In this document: piece by piece, positions 5,205 to 6,588 of the stretch
How the letters are laid out: every line of letters starts with the position of its first letter
How positions within the stretch are numbered: position 1 is the first letter of the stretch
Source of the DNA: Bryobacterales bacterium
GTDB lineage: Bacteria > Acidobacteriota > Terriglobia > Bryobacterales > Bryobacteraceae
DNA: 6,588 nt
Reading direction: 5' to 3'
Assembly: GCA_003132905.1 (NCBI GenBank)
Contig: PKZC01000246.1
Coordinates: forward strand, 1,935 to 8,522
Program-made: the position numbers and the translations under genes
Notes under the pieces: generated by a model
What the model saw: the letters and a program-made list of their open reading frames with translations, nothing else
Told to the model about the DNA's origin: nothing
The model's database searches: none

Positions 5205-6588
5205 ATGAAACTGATCCTGCTGTTTCCCGTCTTCGCTATTAGCGCCCTGGCGCAATCCGGCTCAGGGTTTAGCACGGCCAACATGGACATGACGGCCAAT
5301 CCGTGTACCGATTTTTATCGATATGCGTGTGGAACTTGGATGGCGAACAATCCGATTCCGGCCGACCAACCTTCCTGGAATACTTTCAACGTGCTGGCGG
5401 ATCGCAATCGCAACGTCTTGCGCGGCATCTTGGACAAGGCTGCGGTGAACGATCCCAAGCGCTCGCCGGTGGAACAAAAGATCGGCGACTTTTATGGTTC
5501 CTGCATGGATGAACCAACAGTAAACAAGCTGGGGCTCACGCCGCTCGAACCAGAGTTGAAGCTCATCGATGCGATCACCTCCAAGACCGGCGTATTGACC
5601 GAGCTGATTCGTCTGCATCGCATCGGCGTAGGAGCTTTTTTCGCATTCTCCTCCGAACCAGACGCCAAGAATTCGAGGCAGATGATCGCGGGGGCCGACC
5701 AAGGCGGGCTGGGCCTTCCGGATCGGGATTATTATCTCCGAACGGACCCGAAGTCGGTGAAGCTGCGGCAAGAATATGTAACTCACGTTCAAAACATCCT
5801 GGCGCTGGCGGGGGAATCGGCCGCGCAAGCCGCAGCCGGCGCACAGACCGTGATGCGCATGGAAACCGATTTGTCCAAAGCCTCGCTCGACGTGGTATCG
5901 CGCCGCGATCCCCAGCAGGTTTACCACAAGATGTCGGTGAAGGCGCTGGTGGCGTTGGCGCCGAGCATCGATTGGCCGAAATACTTCTCGGGCGTGGGCA
6001 CGCCCTCCTTCACTGACCTGGATGTCTCCGTCCCCGATTTTTTCAAGGGTTTGAACGGGGTTTTCACACAAAGCTCGGTGGCCGATCTGAAAACCTATCT
6101 GCGCTGGCAATTGCTGCACGCCGAAGCGCGCATGCTATCCAAGCCCTTCGTCGACGAAAACTTCCACTTCTACGGCACGGCGCTGTCGGGTACTCCAGAA
6201 CAACGAGCGCGTTGGAAGCGCTGCGTGGACGCGACCGATGCCAACTTGGGGTTTGCACTCGGCCAGAAATACGTGGAGCACGAATTCACGCCGGATGCGA
6301 AGGCCCGGGTTCTGGGCATGGTGCAGGAAATCGAAAAGATGCTCGGCGATGATATTCAATCGCTGGATTGGATGACTCCCGCCACCAGGCAGCAGGCGCT
6401 GGTCAAATTGCGCGCGGTCAGCGGCAAGATCGGTTATCCGGACAAGTGGCGCGATTATTCCAGCGTCAAAATTGTGCGGGGAGATTACCTCGGCGATGAC
6501 CAGCGCGCCTCCGAATTTGAAGTGGCACGCCTGTTGAGCAAGATCGGTACGCCGGTCGATCGCAGCGAGTGGGGCATGACTCCGCCCA
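5205..6588 (+). CDS. Second secreted M13 metallopeptidase, 3' truncated by window
   Basis: The frame is open from ATG 5205 to the window end, giving 461 residues. A signal peptide (MKLILLFPVFAISALA) is followed by a short QSGSG linker and FSTANMDMTANPCTDFYRYACGTWM, the start of the M13_N domain. The rest matches copy 1 without gaps to the shared EW-x-MTPP at the window end (about two-thirds identity by eye). The NAYYSP, HExxH and GENxAD motifs would lie beyond the window, so catalytic competence is unproven. Cysteines C34, C42, C100 and C340 correspond to C49, C57, C115 and C355 of copy 1. The start is 3 nt after the TGA of copy 1, and the only ribosome-site candidate (GGTGA at 5197-5201) is too close to the ATG. 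The two genes are therefore probably cotranscribed, and copy 2 may be translated by coupling or reinitiation. It may process a different set of peptides from copy 1, which is inference. Confidence 0.96.
   Translation, partial: MKLILLFPVFAISALAQSGSGFSTANMDMTANPCTDFYRYACGTWMANNPIPADQPSWNTFNVLADRNRNVLRGILDKAAVNDPKRSPVEQKIGDFYGSCMDEPTVNKLGLTPLEPELKLIDAITSKTGVLTELIRLHRIGVGAFFAFSSEPDAKNSRQMIAGADQGGLGLPDRDYYLRTDPKSVKLRQEYVTHVQNILALAGESAAQAAAGAQTVMRMETDLSKASLDVVSRRDPQQVYHKMSVKALVALAPSIDWPKYFSGVGTPSFTDLDVSVPDFFKGLNGVFTQSSVADLKTYLRWQLLHAEARMLSKPFVDENFHFYGTALSGTPEQRARWKRCVDATDANLGFALGQKYVEHEFTPDAKARVLGMVQEIEKMLGDDIQSLDWMTPATRQQALVKLRAVSGKIGYPDKWRDYSSVKIVRGDYLGDDQRASEFEVARLLSKIGTPVDRSEWGMTPP

Larger units (their letters stand above)
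3153..6588 (+). repeat. Tandem gene duplication: two M13 peptidase copies in direct orientation
   Basis: Copy 1 (3153-4580) and copy 2 (5205-6588) are diverged direct repeats at protein and DNA level. Apart from the signal-peptide linker, which is 15 residues longer in copy 1, the visible parts align without gaps. Some DNA blocks are identical, such as 20 nt at 3699-3718 and 5706-5725, and 26 nt at 4440-4465 and 6447-6472. The rest differs at many synonymous and non-synonymous positions. This is an old duplication rather than a recent or assembly-derived copy. The far end of copy 2, and whether a third copy follows, lies outside the window. Confidence 0.9.

Noticed and set aside
5262..6119. 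Long open frame of 285 codons on the minus strand
   Set aside because: It lies entirely antisense to the M13 copy 2 gene, whose plus-strand product clearly matches copy 1; similar antisense frames over copy 1 show it is a by-product of codon usage.

Overview
The window is a gene-dense stretch (GC-rich, almost no intergenic DNA) of what looks like an Acidobacteriota chromosome, probably near the Bryobacterales/Solibacter group. That placement is an inference from gene content: secreted M13 metallopeptidases in tandem, a C-terminal tail resembling the acidobacterial SpoIVB/S55-type proteins, and a secreted beta-propeller protein. No mobile-element, phage, CRISPR, tRNA or rRNA signal was seen.

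Layout: (1) 1-477 (+), the 3' end of a gene that starts outside the window, tentatively an S55/SpoIVB-like protein. (2) 504-2690 (+), an exported protein of 728 residues with a seven-bladed beta-propeller followed by beta-sandwich/Ig-like domains; it sits 26 nt behind gene 1 and probably shares its transcript. (3) 2692-3120 (-), a YkgJ-type (CxxCxxCC) cysteine-cluster protein, convergent with gene 2; the two stop codons are one base apart. (4) 3153-5201 (+), a complete secreted neprilysin/PepO-type M13 zinc metallopeptidase, divergent from gene 3 across only 32 bp of AT-rich DNA. (5) 5205-6588 (+), a second M13 peptidase starting 3 nt after gene 4 and running off the window just before its catalytic motifs. 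Genes 4 and 5 are a tandem duplication, about two-thirds identical by eye, and align without gaps apart from a 15-residue difference in the linker after the signal peptide. The antisense open frames across genes 2, 4 and 5 are shadows.

Function: three of the five genes encode proteins with visible signal peptides, and gene 1 is probably also envelope-associated. The M13 pair is expected to degrade peptides outside the cytoplasm, with four NEP-type disulfides and a zinc site in copy 1. YkgJ proteins are presumed metal binders of unknown role; a link to the zinc peptidases is only positional. I did not find a clearly new biological system. The most worthwhile points are the M13 duplication with its diverged linker and the compact divergent control region between ykgJ and the M13 pair.
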